Shown here: positions 11,005-23,340 of the stretch, piece after piece
How positions within the stretch are numbered: position 1 is the stretch's first letter
How the letters are laid out: every line of letters starts with the position of its first letter
Origin: Botrytis cinerea B05.10
Lineage: Eukaryota > Ascomycota > Leotiomycetes > Helotiales > Sclerotiniaceae
Direction of reading: 5' to 3'
NCBI RefSeq assembly: GCF_000143535.2
Contig: NC_037318.1
Coordinates: 124,001 to 188,000, forward strand
Length of the DNA: 64,000 bases
The notes under the pieces: model-generated
Told to the model about the DNA's origin: nothing
The model's input: only the letters and a program-made list of their open reading frames with translations
Databases searched by the model: none
Made by a program: the position numbers and the translations under genes

Positions 11005-12375
11005 TTTAAGATATGCAACAAAACTGATGAAAGGTGTTATGATGATCAATATACCCTTTAATTGGAAGCCTTGAACCCACGTTGGTTTTCTATCCTAAGA
11101 ACAAAAAGTCGAGAAAGAAAGTGTCCAATAGCTGATAAATATAGACCCACGTTTTACATATACGGATGTGCAACAAAAATCACACTCTTGAAGTAATGAC
11201 TAAAGGTTTCTAAGGCAGAACCTTTGGATGGCAACGGTACCACTGGAGATAGCGTGAATTCATCTCATATCAAGGGTGGCTAAGCGGCAAGTTCTGAATT
11301 ACGAGGGGCAAATTGCTTTAATTACAGAACTAAAGAATTTGGATAGGATGTAATAGATTGCAGGATTGAAGCCAGCTCCAACCCTGTGCTTCAAGACGTG
11401 CAACAAAAGAGGGATATTCGTTTCTTGCTACCTAGCTTTAAAATCTGAAACTTTCAGACATATAATATTACCAAAAGGAGTCACCTGAGCCGGTAAGAAG
11501 TAGTTAGACTAGCATGGACCGTTAGAGGATCGAGTTTAAACAACCAACAAATAAGAATTTGCCATATTGTAACCCTTTGGACTGGCCGATACAAGGAGTG
11601 GCTTATCGTGAATGTGGGTGGGGATAAATCAGAGGTAGTAATTTGTTAGAAATCTTAGGAATCTTATTTTCAAAATTATGGATCAACATGGTATCGTTGA
11701 CTCTGTGTAAGTTTCCAAAAATGGGAAATTCATATACAAGAGCTTCGAAAATCAGAACAACAGGCCCTGATTAGCTCAGAATGAATCCCATCACAACCTG
11801 AGATGACAACTTGGCATGGGGAGATATATGATAATTCCGTTGAACATGATTGAAGGCCACGAAATTTGTCATCGAAAATGAATAAAGGCTTAAAAAAGCA
11901 ATGTGTTTTACTTTATTAAAAATGAGTAGTTGGTGGTGTTGCAAAAATTGGTTACAATGGTGTTTTGCAGGCAACAAACTATTATTGAACCATGTCTACT
12001 ATATCAAATATTTTATCAAGAGGAAGTAATTGCAAAGGATGAAGAATACACAAAAAGAATAGTGAGGGGAAATTTCTTTCTAGGGAGAGGCTTGGCCCAT
12101 CGGTGCCGTTTTCAGAATGATTGCAAGCCATAAGATATAAATGTGGAGGATCGTCTTACTTTCAGCTAAGAAGAATTTCCACGCCGCTTTCCTGTAGACG
12201 TGCAACATTAGAGCTTCCCATTAGGTAGTCATTATTTCACGTGGCTTTTAATTCAGACGTGCAACATTTAGTTCCATTTGTTAGGTAGAAGTACCTTGAT
12301 AGACAGTACCTAGTATCGTAACCTTGAAAAATATAGGATTATCAAGGCACACGTGGGTTGTAGATATGCAACATA
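11005..12375 (+). repeat. Second, weaker array of the same motif in opposite orientation
   Basis: The core RAYRTGCAACA appears with its GCAACA at 11015, 11170, 11400, 12202, 12261 and 12368. The best copies (about 12180-12210 and 12240-12270) have the CCACG-CCGCTTT type flank expected from the inverted first-array unit. Spacing is irregular and flanks are more decayed than in the first array. That the two arrays are related is my inference from the shared core. Confidence 0.5.
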
Positions 12376-13610
12376 AGATCTTAAGTAAATATTGTGAATG
12401 AAACAGACAATTCGTAGTAACAGACCAGATCTTCTCTTGAATATCAGTGAACTCGCACTGTTCTTTTGGTGGGAGACTTATTAATAAGCTGAGCTTAGAT
12501 GATTTGTAGAAAGATATTAAAAGAAGCCCTTTTCATCTTTGCATTAAGAACCATCGCATTTGATCACAATCTGCTTTCCGTTTCCCCAGAGTTTGTATCA
12601 GACTTCTGTCGTACATCTGACTATTTGAGGGATGTGCCATAGTTAAACTTGTGAATACTGGACTATGCAAAGTTCTTATGCTTCTTGATCATTTAAAGAA
12701 AGACCTATCAGACCATTTTCTAGGTAGCAAAGCTCAATCTCAGGTTCTGGTGCTGTAGTACCTTGCGTGAACTGAAGCGAGCAACAGACTATAACCAAAC
12801 CTTCCCTTTTGGAGCGATTGAGTTATTGTCTCACGTTCTGAACAAATACTTGGGTGGTCGTATTGACAGCCATGTAGGGTTTCAGCGAGTCTTCGGGTTG
12901 GTGTTTGAGGTGTGCGGCGTGATTTTTCGAAGCAACCTTCAGGATGAGCACCAGATCACTACAACGCAAGTAGCGAACACCAAAAAATTTGCTTATCTTG
13001 ACTTCAAAGTGCAATTGACCAAAAAATCAATTGCCTCGAGTCATTTTATTAGAAAGTGTTCTATTAGAAGAGAAGAAACCGCACTATCAATTTTTCACAA
13101 TACCTATGTCATTTCTACGACCCCGCGGTCCCCGCCGCAAACTGTGACATGATAACGGAGAACCTGTAGGATTGCGGCCCAGCCCTACCATACATCCATA
13201 CACCCACACATCCATTTATCATCATGTTCATCAGCGGAACCTGAAAAAAAAAAAACGCTTGACATAAATTCTATCTCAACTAAAGAGTATACCACCCAAA
13301 CCATCTTTTGCCTTCCACCACTCCCACCACTTCCTCTTCTGCAATTGTAAGAGACTTTTGATACCTATTTGAAGGAGCAGCACACCCCTCGAGCATAAAT
13401 AACTTACTCGCTGCGCCTCCTATTGCTACTTACCCAGGCTCCAACTGCCACAGCACTTACAAATTACTGCATTATGACACTTGATAATTCTTCATTAGTA
13501 CCGATCTACTTCTCCGCACTTCGTATGCATTGAACTTTTCATTTTTCTTTTACTAAAAAGCTTCTAAGACCCCTTATAAATGCTTTCTTAATAGTGAAAT
13601 TTATGCGATA
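12376..13610. other. Gene desert, right part, and promoter of the next gene
   Basis: An open frame at 12763-13152 starts with TTG and has no domain or splice support. A short poly-A (13242-13255) and a pyrimidine-rich stretch (13300-13440) look like the upstream region of the gene at 13611. Confidence 0.5.
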
Positions 13611-14629
13611 ATGCCTGAGAAATCAAATAGGATGATAGAGTCGCCAATTCCCATTCCGCCCGAAGTTGGTCTTAAGGTTGGGTATCCGAGACCTATCGGT
13701 CATCAGGATGGTTTGCAAGTGGATTGGGAGACACAAACGAGATATGAGGCAGCGCTCATACAGCGAGAAATTGTGGCGGAGCTGGAAGGAAACCGACAAT
13801 TTCTAAGACAATATCGAAGAATATTGGGAGTGAGCGTCATGTGGTTCTGGGTTCTCATATTGGCCATTGTGACTCTTCTGGCTGCTGAAATTGGGGGCGG
13901 AATCGCCGGTGGTATGAAAAATAACAACAACAATAATCATTTAAAGTAAGAATTCTTGGTAAGGGTTTTCGCAACTATAGCTGATCTATGCATACTAGAC
14001 ATAGTCACACAGAGAGTTCAGAGGTTAAATCGCCATGTCAGGTTGATTCAGGGGCAAACAACAACTCTATACTAGTAGCGACATCACATCAGGATACAGT
14101 ATCGACGAATTTCCGCCTATTTTGCAATCGAACTTTCGATGTAGCTTCGAGTGTACGTCTTATGCAGTTTACAATACCTGATTCTATTGCCAATATGGAT
14201 GGCTATATGGAAGTATGTTTAGACCACAATGCAGGAGGATCTAACACTAGTAATAATGAGTTCAACGGCTCGTATTATGCTGTTACGATCAATAAAAACA
14301 AGACGACCGGACAGCAATGGTGCAAGTTGTTTTCAGCGACTGAGTGGGGAGTTGATGCAATTGGAGCAGACTGTGCTGTTAATCTCTCGCCACTCAGCCT
14401 ATCTGACACTACTATCTTTCAGACCCGAGTGAGAAACACCACACTTACTTCGACTGCCCTTGAAGGATGTACACCTGCGTCAAGTGGAGGTTGCTTAGAT
14501 GTATCCATAACAAAAGGGGTTGTAACGACTGCCACTATAGCTAGCCTGCAGTCCGTTGTTTCTCTCCCAGAGATGGTGATCGGAGGTCAAACCCTGATGG
14601 CATCAAAGCCAGCATCCACCACCTATTGA
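13611..14629 (+). CDS. Type II single-pass membrane protein with apple-like Cys-containing ectodomain
   Basis: Two exons, 13611-13945 and 13999-14629, with a 53-bp GT-AG intron that restores the frame (L-K-H-S-H). The product is 321 residues. The N-terminal ~75 residues are cytosolic and polar. One hydrophobic helix follows (VMWFWVLILAIVTLLAAEIG), ending in GGGIAGG, a common fungal junction. Next come an Asn run and a ~200-residue extracellular region with six to eight Cys and many N-x-S/T sequons. The architecture matches the large, poorly understood fungal group of apple/PAN-like surface proteins. The domain is too diverged for me to assign firmly. No role can be deduced from neighbours. 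Confidence 0.75.
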
Positions 14630-16334
14630 TGAATGAATTTATCACAAGGGGGATTTTTTTCGGCGAATATAACGACAATTCTCGATCCTTGAGGTGATTT
14701 CTGTATATTAGACCTAAGTTGCAGCCTCAATGCAAGTTGTGATTATTTGAAGCATCGTACAATCATCTCTCTTTAACCACATCAGAATTAAATAAGATAT
14801 GCAATCAGTAAACATCAAAACAACAAGTGAACTTGTAGTTGTGGTGAAGCGAATCCCCCCACGCCTGGGCAAGGAGACTAGAGAAAAGCTTTGTATCGGT
14901 CAGTACCGAATCATTCTTCCACGAGTCTGAAATTTCTGCCGTGAAGCTCGGTCTTCCGCTGCCTACCTGCAACAAGTTAATCATCCACCTCAACATAAGC
15001 ATCGAGGACTCATTAGTAGATCTACTGTAGTCGTAAGAGATGTCTGCATCATATCCTAAGACTTTTATCAGAATTCACGAATATGTGCGTAAAAGAGGAA
15101 CTTTGTTGCAACCTGCGAGTCAACAGCCACGACCGAGCAATAAGTCTTACACTCTTCCTAAATCAAAGGTAAATTAAAAGTTGCAAACTAGCGCGGCTAC
15201 TACAGCTCATCGCCGTTAACTAGACGCAAAGAGTTTTTAGAATGACAATTCCACAGCAGTGCAAGTTGGAGAATTCTCCCCAATCATCCCAGATCACAAG
15301 GACCGCTCGCAGGTTAAAGAGATGCTCAAAACCCTACGTGGAGCTCGTGCATTCACGAGACAATGGCACGAGGTGGAAGTTGGAGTATTTTTTAGGCAAG
15401 ACGCTTGATGTGCTCGCATGGTAGCTTGGTAACCAACACTTTTGGGTACACAAGTAGACCAGGGCCAACCGAGTACGCAGAATTCCTTATTTTCATAGCA
15501 ATTGCACCAACGAAACTTGTACTTGCAGGACTTAAAGAATTCATTCACTTGATGAAAACGCGTTCAATGATTGCTCTCATGGTCTTAGCAACGGAAGCGG
15601 GAGCCTGAAAGAGTGATGGTGTGCTTGAGTGCGGCGGAGTCACTTCTCAGCAACAAACCTTCAGGCCCGGTTTAGTGCCAGGTCAAACCTAGAAACAATG
15701 ATAGAGACCTACCAAGATTTGAGAGACGAAGTTCCATGGGTTTAAGAGTTGTTCTGTATCTCAATCTGCTAACTGTGATACAGAGCCTGACCTTTCTCTA
15801 CCCAGTCATTTTCATGACTGCCTTCGCCCAAATGCTCACAGTGGATAATGACAAAATGTCTATTCTTTTCGTCTGAAACACCAAACTAAGGCCTTAGCAT
15901 AAAGTCGGTGAAAGTTGTCCAGCGAAGAAACTATAATGACTCGATGAAGGGGCAGCCAACCCAAAGAATTCTTCATTCCATTTGCACAAAATTGAGAGCA
16001 AAAAGTCCATCTACATTTGCGAGATGATCTGAGAACATTTCATGGGATCATTATTTTACAACAGATATATAACCAAAACAAGCTGATATTTAGGTTCAAT
16101 TAATGCAATTGAAGAATTGTTTTATCAGCGAGTATTATTTATGTTAATGCATCACCACGACAATATTGGGGTCTCGGGAGTGGAGTTGGGTTTCTGCCTG
16201 CCTGTACAGTGGCCGAACCGCGCCCGTGCCACGTCAAATTTACTGACGTCAAAGTAACTTCACTACGCGACGCGCCACTTCAACACTTCATTTCACAACC
16301 GCGATGAACTCAAAATTCAGCACCAACTATAGAA
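14630..16334. other. Intergenic region, nothing supported
   Basis: Only short frames without domains are seen. The last ~200 bp is GC-richer (around 16190-16320) and is the likely promoter of the Sae2-like gene. It contains two TGACGTCA-like strings (acgtcaaatttactgacgtc at 16230-16249), a possible bZIP/CREB-type site. Confidence 0.5.
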
Positions 16335-19185
16335 ATGGAGCAATGGAGGAATGGCAGACGCGAATTGTTTGAGCAGTTGACCAGTATCTGTAATAACATC
16401 GAGCAGAACCTTGACGATGGTAAGGTTAACTCTTGATTGATTGGGGTTGTTTGCTGATCATGGTTGCCTCGCAGAACTCGTGAACGGCGACAATACAATT
16501 ATTAGAAAGGATGAATTGGAAAAGTTGCGTTTGAAGGCAAGCTCCTTTGAAATCGATAACGAAGAACATGTTGCCCAGATCCAATCGACTGAGAATTCGC
16601 TACACGAGAAGGAATTGAGAATTAAGACTCTGGAGGATGATGTTTCAAGGCTCAAGGAGGAGCTTCAATCGAGTAAACATGCGGCAACTCGAGCTGATAG
16701 ACTTGAAGAGGAGAACAGGCATCTTCTGGAGGAATTAAAGAATTACCGGAATGTAACTTCAAGGGTGGGAGATCTTGAGGAGCAGAACAAGAGGTTGTCG
16801 ATGGAATTAGGCAATGCGGCCATGCGAGCAAGAGATGCCGAGCTTGCCAGTACCGACAATGAAAGATCGAGTTCTTTTGACAACGGAAAAGTGCCTTCGA
16901 TTGGCCGGCAATCAAATTACAAGGAACTCGACAATGAGCGCAAGCGAATTAAGGAACAGTGGTTGATGCAGAAAGAAAGAGCAGATAAATATGCCAAGAT
17001 TTTGCGAGAGAAGAATGCGCAATTACGTCGATGGGAAGCGTGGAATAACGAGCAGCAGATACCACATACAGACAAAGCTGATAAAGCTGAAGTTCAAGCG
17101 CAAAGAACCCGGAAATCGAGGTCAAAGTCGCAGGATTTGGAAGGAAGAAAGGCTATGATACCCAACAACCCAGGCCATGTTGATGTCGTTCCTCAGCCGA
17201 CTGAAGTTTCTGGACCGAGTCCTACAAATGACCTTCTATCAAAGGAAAATAATCAAGAGTTTGATGTGGGTGATCATGGGCATGAACGTGGCCGAAATGA
17301 GGAAGCAGATCATGAATCTCCGCAACTTCCGAGGCATTTACGGAGATCTCAGCGTGTTACTAGTGTCGGAGAAACTCAATTTCTGCCTATTGAACCATGT
17401 AATTCGAGTTCTACTCAGGACCCAGAATCCTCACCATCTGGCAGTAGGGTTGTCGGTGAGCCAAACATAGAGACGCCCAAGATACCATCATCCGACGACC
17501 CCCCAGAGTTTATATCTGCTCGCCCGGTAAGGAAAAGAAAAAGGAACGAGCGTGAGTCACAAGAGAAACCTTTACCCAAGGTCAAGTTAGAGGAGCTTGA
17601 ATCAAGTAGTCCTATCGCAGCTAGAATACTTCATGCAAGCGAGAGTCTTGATTTAGATGAAATTGGTGACAAGGTTGTCACACCGAGAAAGCGCCGTCGA
17701 GCATTCATACCATACACCGAAGACATCGAGAACCGAGTTGAGAGTGCGGTGACCGATGAGTTGTTATTAGATGGCGATATGAACGAGCAGAACCAAGTCC
17801 CTACACCTGTCACCATTGGACAGTTAGGAAGGGCCATGATTACGCCAGCGAGTAAGAGAGGCAAAAATTCAGTCGGCAAACCTCTACAATCACTTAGTAC
17901 CAATCGTATTCTTCCAAATACAGTGGATCCCAATCTACCGGCCAAACGGCAACGAAAGTCAAGTGCTAACGTTCGAGGAGTGGAGGAAATACTCGAAGAT
18001 GGAGAGTCAACCAGTCCCGCAAAAACCCCCGTGGCTGGTAGAAAAGGACGCATCCGCTCTGCCGACCTTCTTGATAATCTTCTTTCAAGCTCTCCGCCGA
18101 CGAAAATCACCGCATATCCAACACCGCAATCTGTAACTCCAGAAGTACGATCAGTGATACTCCCACCGTCCAAGTTATCAACAGAGATAATGACAAGTCG
18201 CCTCGATAAACCCAAGACCTTAGCTACTACTCCACACCTCCAAAAATATCGTGAAGATTTCGACTCACAGGATGATACTCCGGTACCAGCAAGAAAAATG
18301 AATGCAAGCGACCAAGAAAATGGAATTGTGAACAAAGCTATCAACCGTTCTCGGAGCGTCATCAAGAAAGAGACTTTTGAATCAGAACGAATAGCATCTG
18401 TAATCGAAGAAGAGGCTGAAAACGTCAAAAACCCCACTGGCCGGGCACGAGCTAGTATCATGAGAGAGATTTCTAGACCTCCATTAAGAGGTTCAAGAAG
18501 AGGCTCTAGAGAAACCCCTTGCGAAGCAAGTAGATCGCCTAACATATCTACTCCGAAGGTAAAGGTAGGAACCTCTAAGGCACCGACAGCAAGTAAGGGA
18601 AGACCGAGGAGAGGAGTTGGGCGAGATCTTGACTTAGATGATCCTGAACGAGAGCCTTACCGATTACGACCTGTGGCTACGTTGAAACTTGATCACTTCA
18701 AAATCAACCCAAACTTCAATCAAGGTTACGATTATGCATACACAGAAGTAGTTCGTGGTAGGGATCGTCAATGTCTTCCCGGTTGTGTGAGAGAAGAATG
18801 TTGCGGGAAGCAATTTGGTGCTTTGGCACAAGCCCTTTATCCAGTAAGGGAAAATCCTACAACTTCACAAAAGGCAGAGGAAGATACACTTCTTGAAGAG
18901 TACTTAGGTGATAACAAACACAAGATCTGGACGATGGGAAAAGAAGAGAGAAAGGATAGTTTAGCACAAGCTAGAAAATGGAAAGCATCCAACACAATGG
19001 GGAAGCATAAATCTGTTATCCCGAGGAGAAGTACACCACCTGGATTCTGGGAGGCTGATTTTCCTAATACACAAGAAGATGAGGCATTAAAGAGGAAGCA
19101 AAAGGAGATAGAGCGAGAAAAGGTAGCCGAAAGATATGCGGAAGCAATGAGGCCGGGAGGTGCGTGGCTGTTCAAAGACGAGTGA
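16335..19185 (+). CDS. SAE2: Sae2/CtIP/Ctp1 family DNA-end-resection factor
   Basis: Exon 1 is 16335-16419. A 55-bp GT-AG intron (16420-16474) leads to exon 2, 16475-19185. The product is 931 residues. Residues ~30-130 form a Leu/Glu/Lys-rich coiled coil suited to the N-terminal oligomerisation of this family. A long disordered middle is rich in S/T-P and basic patches. The C-terminal ~190 residues carry the family signature: a Cys cluster (CLPGCVREECC), then a basic GKHK element in the place of the RHR motif, followed by RRSTPPGFWEADFPNTQE. The Thr-Pro aligns with the CDK site that controls CtIP. Known role: activates Mre11-Rad50-Nbs1/Xrs2 nuclease at DNA double-strand breaks in the nucleus. 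The 304-residue frame on the opposite strand (17631-18545) is a shadow. Confidence 0.92.
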
Positions 19186-19761
19186 ACGACTACACAAGAC
19201 TTTGTGATTCAAATGAGGAGTATATATGGGATGGGATGGATGTTTTCTGGGAGTATAGATATATCCATATAGCGTTGTTGGTGTCTCGATTTGTTGTGCT
19301 AGGTAATGGTAGCGGCTCTTTTTGAGATGCTGGCTGGGAGCATTGCGCAATACACAGTACTGCTATGAGCCTTAGAGCTGATATAAATAAAATAAAATGA
19401 CTTTCAACATCACGATGGGCGCTTGGCTTCATTTAATACTCTTATCGGATGCCTAACGATCCTTTTTAGCATTGATAGTATATCATATCCTATTCTAACA
19501 GCTTCCTGTCCTTATCTCCTTTCCTCGCCTCTGTTTTCTCCTTGATGTGGCTGAACGTTTCGAAAATGTGGCTGAAGTGCGCTAAATTTAAATCGCGGCT
19601 GCGGAAACCACGGGCTGTAAACTGCGCAATCAATCATCTAATCGCGACGACAACTTTCAACAATTACCATATTTCAACAATCATTTGGAATCTTCTGCGA
19701 TATACATTGAGGAATAATAACGACCACAGTCTCCGGCTCATGATCGCAAGTAAATCTCAAG
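19186..19761. other. Intergenic region between SAE2-like and CDC50-like genes
   Basis: It holds the SAE2-like 3' flank and the CDC50-like promoter. No further gene is seen. Confidence 0.55.
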
Positions 19762-21291
19762 ATGGCTGATCAACCACCAGCAATGCAGCATGAGGACTCC
19801 ATCAGTTCGCAAGATCCTCATTTACATGGCGACAAAGGAAAGACGAAGAGTAGACGGCCAGCAAGTGAGAAACCCATGATCTGATGCTACGCACACGAAT
19901 TATGTACTAATCATACTTCGCAATAAATAGATACGGCATTTAGACAACAAAGATTGAAGGCATGGCAGTGAGTGATGTTTGATGATTATTGCACGATAAT
20001 GAAGCTGACACGATGCAAGACCGATCTTAACACCAAAAACCGTACTCCCATTATTCTTCGCCATCGGAATCATTTTCGCGCCAATTGGTGGAGGGTTGTT
20101 ATATGCTAGTAGTGTGGTCAGTAAATGAAGGACGGATTCCACAGGAGTGGTTTTGATAAAGTCATGTCTAATGTTCTAGATCAGGTCCAAGAAATTGTAC
20201 TCGATTATTCGAAATGCCACACAGATGCGCCAATCTGCACGGACTACCTCGATACAGGCTCCCTGATGCCCGATGACAATGTTGAAATGTTTTTCAAAAC
20301 ACCTCACGTATATGATGGAACTCCTCCGCAATGGTGCAGACAAGATATCAACCAAACATACTACAACGGCAGTGTTGCGCATGCTACTGTTCCCGCTGTA
20401 CAATGCCGGCTCACATTCCCAATCAAATCCGAAATGGAGCCTCCTGTTTTATTCTATTATAAGCTCACCAACTTCTACCAAAATCATCGACGATATGCTA
20501 AGTCCTTCGATTCCGATCAGCTTTCCGGCAAAGCCGTTACCGCAAGTACCATACATTCTGGTGATTGTACGCCACTCACGACTGTAAATGATAATGGTGT
20601 CGACAAGCCATATTATCCTTGTGGTCTAGCACCAAACTCTGTGTTCAACGATACATTTTCAAGTCCATTCCTACAAAATGTCGCAAACAGTACTTCAGGT
20701 GGCGTAGTCTATCCTATGAAGAACAACTCGGATGTATCATGGAGTAGTGATAGAGAGCTATATGGTCAAACAAAGTACAACTGGTCGGACGTCATTGTTC
20801 CTCCAAATTGGGTTGAGAGATATCCAAACAATTATAGTGACGATTATCATCCCGATCTCGAGAACGATCAAGCATTCCAAGTTTGGATGAGACTGGCTGG
20901 TTTGCCAACATTTAGTAAACTGTTTCAGAGAAATGACGACGATACTATGACGACTGGACAATATCAAGTCAACATCACACATCGTAAGCTTTAAATCTGC
21001 AATGTTCTATTTTTTATTTCCTAACAATCCACAGTTTTCAATGTTACCGAATATGGCGGTACTAAATCAATCGTTCTTTCAACCCGTACCGTTATGGGTG
21101 GTAAGAATCCTTTCCTAGGTATCGCCTATATCGTTGTTGGAGGTTTATGTATCCTACTCGGTGCACTTTTCACCGTCACTCATCTTATAAAACCAAGAAA
21201 ATTGGGCGATCACACATATTTGAGTTGGAATAACGACAACCCTACAACGGCGACTACCAGTGGACGTGAAATGGGTGCGAGCATGGGATAG
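19762..21291 (+). CDS. CDC50: Cdc50/Lem3 family P4-ATPase (lipid flippase) subunit
   Basis: Five exons: 19762-19864, 19931-19967, 20020-20116, 20185-20983 and 21035-21291. All introns are GT-AG, 51-68 bp. The product is 430 residues. The order is a polar cytosolic N-terminus ([18 protein letters not shown]), TM1 ([25 protein letters not shown]) running into [11 protein letters not shown], a large N-glycosylated Cys-containing ectodomain, and the near-invariant [13 protein letters not shown] before TM2 ([20 protein letters not shown]). The family chaperones and activates P4-ATPases that move phospholipids to the cytosolic leaflet of Golgi, endosome and plasma membranes. Fungi usually have one or a few paralogues. 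I cannot tell which from sequence alone. The 37-nt second exon is unusually short. Confidence 0.93.
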
Positions 21292-22563
21292 ACGCTGGAT
21301 CGATATCGAATCAAAAAAGGGGACGTGTAAAATAGTGATGGATGATGAGATATGAGGCAGGGTTGTTGTATTCGAACATTTTCTTCTACGTTACCAATGG
21401 GCAATATGGCGTCTAGGTATTATGAGCTTTTGATCTGTGCTGCTTTTGAAAAGCATTCTGCGATGCGAGGAAAAGTGGGTGGAGGGAATCTTTGGCTGGA
21501 CTGGGGAATCAATGGGTGCTATGAATATTTTGTGCTCTTATTTTTTTGAATTAGAAAGAAACTTATAACTTTGAAATATACCACAGATGAAACTTGTAAA
21601 GGCGAATGGACTTCTGGTGTTCTCGAATAGCCAAACATATTTTCTTAAGTATTCATATGCCAATCCTCGATCCACTATTGAAAGCCATGTCATCTCCGAT
21701 ACTGATGCTGCACCAAATGCGCTCTAGAAATTGTGACAATTAAAGAAACAGATATTCGTTTCGGTCTGAATGAGAGACCCCTTTTCTACATCAAGATCGA
21801 TGATTTCCACTAGCAATAGCACGCTATGGATGAGTATCCGTAGTCGGAGTATTCAGGAGAAGATATTTGGTAGATACAGAAAGTTCTTTCTCTCGAAGTG
21901 TTTTTATAGGTGGTTAGAAAGTCTGTAATAGCGGACCTAGCGGTATATGTCGATGAAAACAGACATCGACAAGACGTATTTGCTGCATTTTTAGCATGAG
22001 GCTTTGATAAATGCATTTTCTGTTGAGTGAAATTTCAAGAGAACTTATTACAGAGGGTAAATGGAGTGGTTCAATCTGGTAGATTTGGATAAAAACTTAC
22101 CGGAAGGTCACATTTATTTCCCGTTTGTCGGCTTTGGGCCCCTGCCTTCCTGATTCTATGTGTGCTCCCTACACGTATACTTGGATACGGGATGAAGACG
22201 TACTCTTGTCATGAATCGATGAATCGTGATACTCGAATACACGAATCTATGTTGATAGTGATAAGATGTCACCAAAACTACCGATCTCACATCTACGGGT
22301 CAACGGTCAAGGCATAATAGAATTCGAGTCTCTACAAAATTACTCACACCGATAGCGGTTATTTCAAGCCAGGCCACATTGAATGACGAATGAGTTTAAG
22401 ATTAAAGATTAATAATGATTAAAATGTTCCTGTATAGTAGTCCTCCTAGTGATATTCTTCACACATATCTATTGAAAGAAACCAGTAGATTTAACTTCAA
22501 TCTGCCTCCTGAGATCGATTTATCTTTCTTTACTGGCGTGGTATATCCATCTTACCCTACTTT
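21292..22563. other. Intergenic region between convergent genes
   Basis: AT-rich, with no gene supported. Short imperfect repeats of GAATCGATGAATC type occur at 22208-22245. Confidence 0.5.
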
Positions 22564-23340
22564 TTACCCGTCTAAATTTTGTCCTGACGCATCCACGTCG
22601 GCAGAGTCTGTGGCTGTCTTTAATTTTCTTAGTTCCTGCAGTTCAATCTTAATCCCGTGGCTCTGCTTCGCTCCCCTCCATATCATCAAAGTATTGTATT
22701 GATTGCTTGCCGAAAAGAAAGCTTCCATAATATCATCAACCGTGTCGATGGGCACTCTTTTACTAGATTTATCAAGGCTCCAGCAATTGTTGAGAATCTC
22801 AAGACCACCTTCTTTCTTGGTTATTCGTAATTTACCACGCGCCTTAGATGGCGATGAGAAAAATTTCAACAGGGCTGATTTTGCTCTATTTCTTTCGGAT
22901 TCGGGAGTTGAATCGTATTGGATTGTATCTGAGGAGATCGGTGGAATAGGATTGGTAATTTGGAGATCTTCATCGAGGTGAGAGAAGCGAGGAAAGTTTT
23001 CCAATATTTCAAACATGCCTGGCTCTAAATCATTCACACTTGAATTTGCGGGAAGTTTAGAGCTAATCTCGTGTTCGGCCTCCTTCTCAGATCTCATCAG
23101 AGTCTTGTCTTCAGATGACCAGGAGAGAGGTTTATCAATGACCAAGGGGGTTTCTTCTATGACAGACTTCTCCCCACCCGGTGCCAAATCATCTTCGGGA
23201 TTTGTCGATCGGAAGGTAGCCCGAAGGGCTTCCCGCTCCATACGTGGTTCTGGTCTCATGATATTCTTGTCTTTCTTTGCGACTTTCGTATCCTTGATCG
23301 ATCTTCTAGACATTGTATTGTGCATTTTACAAGAGGTCAT
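22564..23340 (-). CDS. Uncharacterised 258-residue protein
   Basis: Single exon. The start is the first ATG in the frame: coding-like codons continue about 20 positions upstream without another ATG, so an upstream exon or a non-AUG start is possible. The N-terminus is basic (SRRSIKDTKVAKKDKN) and the middle is acidic and probably disordered. A short conserved-looking block with FFSSPSKARGKLRITKKEGG and DTVDDIMEAFF sits near residues 155-215. No signal peptide or membrane helix. Antisense frames at 22703-22981 and 23015-23404 are shadows. I do not recognise a family. Confidence 0.5.
   Translation of the reverse strand: MTSCKMHNTMSRRSIKDTKVAKKDKNIMRPEPRMEREALRATFRSTNPEDDLAPGGEKSVIEETPLVIDKPLSWSSEDKTLMRSEKEAEHEISSKLPANSSVNDLEPGMFEILENFPRFSHLDEDLQITNPIPPISSDTIQYDSTPESERNRAKSALLKFFSSPSKARGKLRITKKEGGLEILNNCWSLDKSSKRVPIDTVDDIMEAFFSASNQYNTLMIWRGAKQSHGIKIELQELRKLKTATDSADVDASGQNLDG

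Noticed and set aside
12763..13152. 129-residue plus frame in the gene desert
   Set aside because: It starts with TTG and lacks a domain, splice continuation or signal peptide.
17631..18545. 304-residue open frame antisense to the SAE2-like gene
   Set aside because: It mirrors the coding strand of a gene with clear family motifs and has no domain of its own.
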